Virus record (IMG/VR): IMGVR_UViG_3300035701_000302
Coordinates: 1 to 23,092 of that record
Source of the DNA: a virus
DNA length: 23,092 nt
Strand: one strand, 5' to 3'
The translations under genes and the position numbers were made by a program. Numbering within the stretch: position 1 is the stretch's first letter; the number at the start of each line of letters is the position of its first letter. This document shows positions 21,901 to 23,092 of the stretch, one piece after another. Under the pieces are notes generated by a model. That model saw only the letters and a list, made by a program, of their open reading frames with translations. It did not search any database and was not told the origin of the DNA.

Positions 21901-22273
21901 ACCATTTGATACCTATGAAAATAACGTAGTCAAATCTACTAGTACTCACAAGATAAACTTCCGTAACGGCTTGGATGTTACGTTAGATGCAGCTGGAGAA
22001 GTAACTGTCGATGTGTCTCCAGGTGGTGGTCTTGGTACCTGGACTAATGAAGTACATACTCTTACTGGGCCAGAGATTACTGCCAAGCAGTTCAATATGT
22101 CAAATGCTCCTGTCACCCCAACTGATATTCTTGTGGACATAGTTGGTGGTTCTCCTGCCCAGGTGTATGGTACTGATTTCACAATCTCTGGACTTGTATT
22201 TAATTTCAATGGCTTAGGGTTAGATGGACTCCTGGCTGCTGGTGATAAACTTCGTCTAGCATACTTTAGGTGA
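18980..22273 (+). CDS. Large modular tail fibre protein
   Basis: This 1097-residue protein starts at ATG 18980 (AGGGG seven bases upstream). Residues 1-150 are a tail-collar-type fibre N-terminus that should attach to the gpI-like protein, ending in EHNTDPNAHPDQVEAIN. At 203-260 stands one copy of the WN-type repeat also seen in gp6. Residues 270-360 are a trimeric-fibre-like region (GFVRRTTGYPIGTELFLSET). Residues 436-600 are two tandem 82-residue repeats. Residues 715-880 start with TVGYGADYQTLDAAYSAALS and look like a pectate-lyase-type beta-helix. Residues 892-960 and 1020-1097 are small C-terminal beta modules. It probably recognises host surface sugar or protein. Confidence 0.85.
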   Translation: MAVVGLFTNVGVAKSIEAQNNEGFKIFPTGFTVSDQKTIPLLPTLTTANAGAWFTGAISSRVVINDHTVKFICTIPPGIIPPATTKFVREIYLNGLDSMSNTFIFAAGQPTNDVLYDPTGSVTLELEVTLSNADLSAQIVFSFTQATEIGEHNTDPNAHPDQVEAINKAGIFLRYGGSAFDYKGQAFDEKADFAGAKSTLVYGGVTFSSDYNGPNLNGQSLTFNGIKTVAVVVTEFNNLHPNDTISHTGLGTVVLAVGGGVFGGGSLSVANGEVVYRDTDGFYKKALADGSIKSRVSGLADLPARMVRASGFVRRTTGYPIGTELFLSETVAGSITNLATALKLGHVVGTTYVLIGTGGGGSASSGAANQFDAIVTNSPGFGNFTTTQAAIAAVLDGSNILIDKLETLSATIDTLNKSLTFTFANPVSGWLRFTGNAEEQKITFSAIPTSGTWRIEWNGNESADLAFNANAATVQAALNAMIGPGLPTTVTGNYIIGFTIVFSSFIDVPEPTFLHTGTDEVQKLMFSTVPDDGTFRINFNGQDTVNIAFNDDAAYIESALEALSNLVDVDVTGNFASDFTVTYKNQDGKQNQSQFTISNNTLTLLLAPVTITPSTLTQGRFPASNLKTGVTPIVISVATLQGGNPIGPTTAIDVTEDNTMFVGYGQINNFLNGINLQDHTGVTVQVNFVGVQNPIINNSGVRPGVDYRIEESLGFSRQTIRTVGYGADYQTLDAAYSAALSGDKIVVFEDQTVAVAKVWTKDIEIEFINDSKLNVTAVIPTVITLGGTIKTRNMHLVMTVAGAYTNAYLVQGIGGYHSNLGLETSGIGVVVTNGFHLDAGSHILYVEGWIKINSSTVTTVLTNSSGFVSHNAVIRDKDNGITHDLLNSQPPVQEVPVGVVDGINNTFVLSNFPANADAVLVMIDGVPRVKTTQWTLAGLNIIFTPGNLPQPSQDVYVYYWTTALQATPPSGRATPFDTYENNVVKSTSTHKINFRNGLDVTLDAAGEVTVDVSPGGGLGTWTNEVHTLTGPEITAKQFNMSNAPVTPTDILVDIVGGSPAQVYGTDFTISGLVFNFNGLGLDGLLAAGDKLRLAYFR
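19586..19759 (+). repeat. Protein repeat R4 (WN-type repeat in the fibre)
   Basis: Residues of about 203-260 read GPNLNGQSLTFNGIKTVAVV, then VTEFNNLHPNDTISHTGLG and VVLAVGGG. They line up with R2 in gp6 (GNGISLVFDGIKTISVVVSD), sharing G-x-S-L-x-F-x-G-I-K-T and the V-V-V run. F-N replaces W-N. Confidence 0.7.
20285..20530 (+). repeat. Tandem protein repeat A in the fibre
   Basis: Residues of about 436-517 start EEQKITFSAIPTSGTWRIEW and include NANAATVQAALNAMIG and TVTGNYIIGFTIVFSS. They align with repeat B at a spacing of 82 residues. Confidence 0.75.
20531..20779 (+). repeat. Tandem protein repeat B in the fibre
   Basis: Residues of about 518-600 start DEVQKLMFSTVPDDGTFRIN and include FNDDAAYIESALEALSN and VDVTGNFASDFTVTYKN. 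Conserved with A are the Q at the start of the first strand, G-T-W/F-R-I, A-A-x-x-x-x-A-L, and V-T-G-N. The DNA copies are diverged. Confidence 0.75.
21653..21859 (+). repeat. Fibre C-terminal module (EVP-G-DG-N-F type), copy in first fibre
   Basis: Residues of about 892-960 read QEVPVGVVDGINNTFVLSNF, then VMIDGVPRVKTTQWTLAG and IIFTPGNLPQPSQDVYVYYW. The next fibre gene carries the same module (E-V-P-x-G-x-x-x-G-x-N-x-x-F, L/I-D-G, Q-P-x-Q-x-x-D-V-Y-x-Y). Confidence 0.7.
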
Positions 22274-22279
22274 TAATTT

Positions 22280-23092
22280 ATGGGTGCATTTAATGGTAAG
22301 TTCATACTGAACGGTAGTATTGAGGCTGCTAAGCTCAGTAGTGCTGCCAAGCAGGACATACGTGCTGATGGTTATTCAGATGTACTAAAAATACTAGAAC
22401 ATCCTAGTAATCATAAACGTATTATAGTGAACCCATCCATCGCTATCATGGATGATGGATCTACTATTATTGCGGAGATGAACCAGCTAAGATTAAAGTT
22501 TGATGGTGCCCAGATTGATTTCCAGACTGGACAGATTAGGTCTTTTGACGACACAACAATCATTGACACATTCAGTGTGCCTTCAGTAACTAATGGTTTA
22601 TATAAGTGGGTGTCAGTTAGTCTGATCCCATCTACAATAGATGCTAACAATATGATAACAGCCAGTCTTGTTGTACTGGCATCCCCAGATCAAAATGCAT
22701 CTAAGATACTAGCAGATAGACCAGCATTCCAAGTTGGTAAGCCACTAGCCCAGATTGCTTTACTTGGATCTGGTGGTTCCATCGCAAATATTTTGTATGC
22801 AGATATTGAAAGACTCTCTTTTGGTTCTGGTGGTGGTAGTAATAGTCAAATTATTAAGGAAGTACCTACTGGTACCATTAACGGTAGTAACACAATATTT
22901 ACTCTTGTCAATGAACCACAAGATCAATCTTCTACTTTCGTGTTCCTTGATGGTCTCTATGTACGTAATTCTCTATATACTGTTGTTAGCGATACTATCA
23001 CCTTTACTAACCCCCCTCAACCTTTCCAAGAGATTGATGTATACTACTATCCAGATCCATTAGGTGGCATAATAAGTGGTGGTACAGATTTA
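22280..23092 (+). CDS. Second tail fibre or fibre-adaptor protein (partial, 3' end missing)
   Basis: This frame starts at ATG 22280, seven bases after the previous stop, and runs open to the right edge (271 codons so far). Residues 1-120 are a new beta-rich N-terminus (IIVNPSIAIMDDGSTIIAEM, QIDFQTGQIRSFDD) that I do not recognise. The end has the module EVPTGTINGSNTIFTLVNEP, then VFLDGLYVRNSLYTVVSD and PFQEIDVYYY (from residue 194), matching the C-terminal module of the preceding fibre. Codon choice is unlike the rest: about ten ATA isoleucine codons in 271, against about six in the whole 1097-residue fibre. A fibre or fibre-like adhesin is likely. Confidence 0.75.
   Translation, partial: MGAFNGKFILNGSIEAAKLSSAAKQDIRADGYSDVLKILEHPSNHKRIIVNPSIAIMDDGSTIIAEMNQLRLKFDGAQIDFQTGQIRSFDDTTIIDTFSVPSVTNGLYKWVSVSLIPSTIDANNMITASLVVLASPDQNASKILADRPAFQVGKPLAQIALLGSGGSIANILYADIERLSFGSGGGSNSQIIKEVPTGTINGSNTIFTLVNEPQDQSSTFVFLDGLYVRNSLYTVVSDTITFTNPPQPFQEIDVYYYPDPLGGIISGGTDL
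22859..23050 (+). repeat. Fibre module (EVP-G-N-F type), copy in second fibre gene
   Basis: Residues of about 194-257 of the partial gene repeat the pattern seen at 21653-21859 in the preceding fibre: E-V-P-x-G, N-x-x-F, L-D-G and Q-P-x-Q-x-x-D-V-Y-x-Y. The two copies are diverged at DNA level. Confidence 0.65.

Overview
The window is a late structural module of a large contractile-tailed bacteriophage (a T4-like or jumbo-type myovirus). The evidence is a complete tail set in the expected order: sheath, tube, a tube paralogue, a gp26-type chaperone, a tape measure, hub and wedge proteins, a central spike, gp25, gp6, a P2 I-like protein and tail fibres. All recognised genes are on the + strand. 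The DNA is moderately AT-rich, with strong use of T-ending codons. The host cannot be read from this window. I see no tRNA, CRISPR array, insertion sequence, integrase, replication or defence gene.

Layout. Positions 1-2431 hold small head-tail junction or neck candidates: a SWIM-type zinc protein, an acidic protein, a possible head-closure protein, a possible tail terminator and a small unknown. Positions 2482-6445 hold the sheath (gp18-like, with an inserted domain), the major tube (gp19-like), a second tube-fold protein, and a gp26-like chaperone followed by a short reading-frame extension. Positions 6445-9429 encode a 994-residue tape-measure-like protein that carries a GH24 lysozyme domain. 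Positions 9436-12829 are hub and baseplate genes: a tube-initiator-like protein, gp53-like, gp27-like, and a gp5-like spike that lacks a lysozyme domain. Positions 12829-15160 hold four poorly known genes, presumably baseplate-associated. Positions 15186-18964 are gp25-like, gp6-like with a mosaic C-terminus, a small module protein and a P2 gpI-like protein. Positions 18980-23092 are a 1097-residue fibre and the start of a second fibre that runs off the end.

How the genes work together. The hub (gp27-like) and spike (gp5-like) would nucleate the baseplate, and wedge proteins (gp6, gp25, gp53-like) would assemble around them. Tube-initiator proteins and the tape measure would then set up tube polymerisation, the sheath would follow, and fibres would attach through the gpI-like protein. 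The lysozyme domain on the tape measure probably replaces the one T4 keeps in gp5. Most genes are packed with 1- to 4-base stop/start overlaps (at 130, 5026, 6445, 10077, 12829, 14546 and 15186), so translational coupling is likely. The largest non-coding gaps are about 50 bases (2432-2481 and 15555-15602), so no gene-free stretch exceeds 300 bases.

The most unusual aspects are the mosaic domains. A repeat of about 70 residues is shared by gp6 and the fibre. Carbohydrate-binding-like EP-W/F-P modules in gp6 appear interrupted by those repeats, and one of them seems split across an in-frame stop codon into the next gene. A possible recoded extension lies just before the tape measure. I did not find clear evidence of a wholly new biological system.
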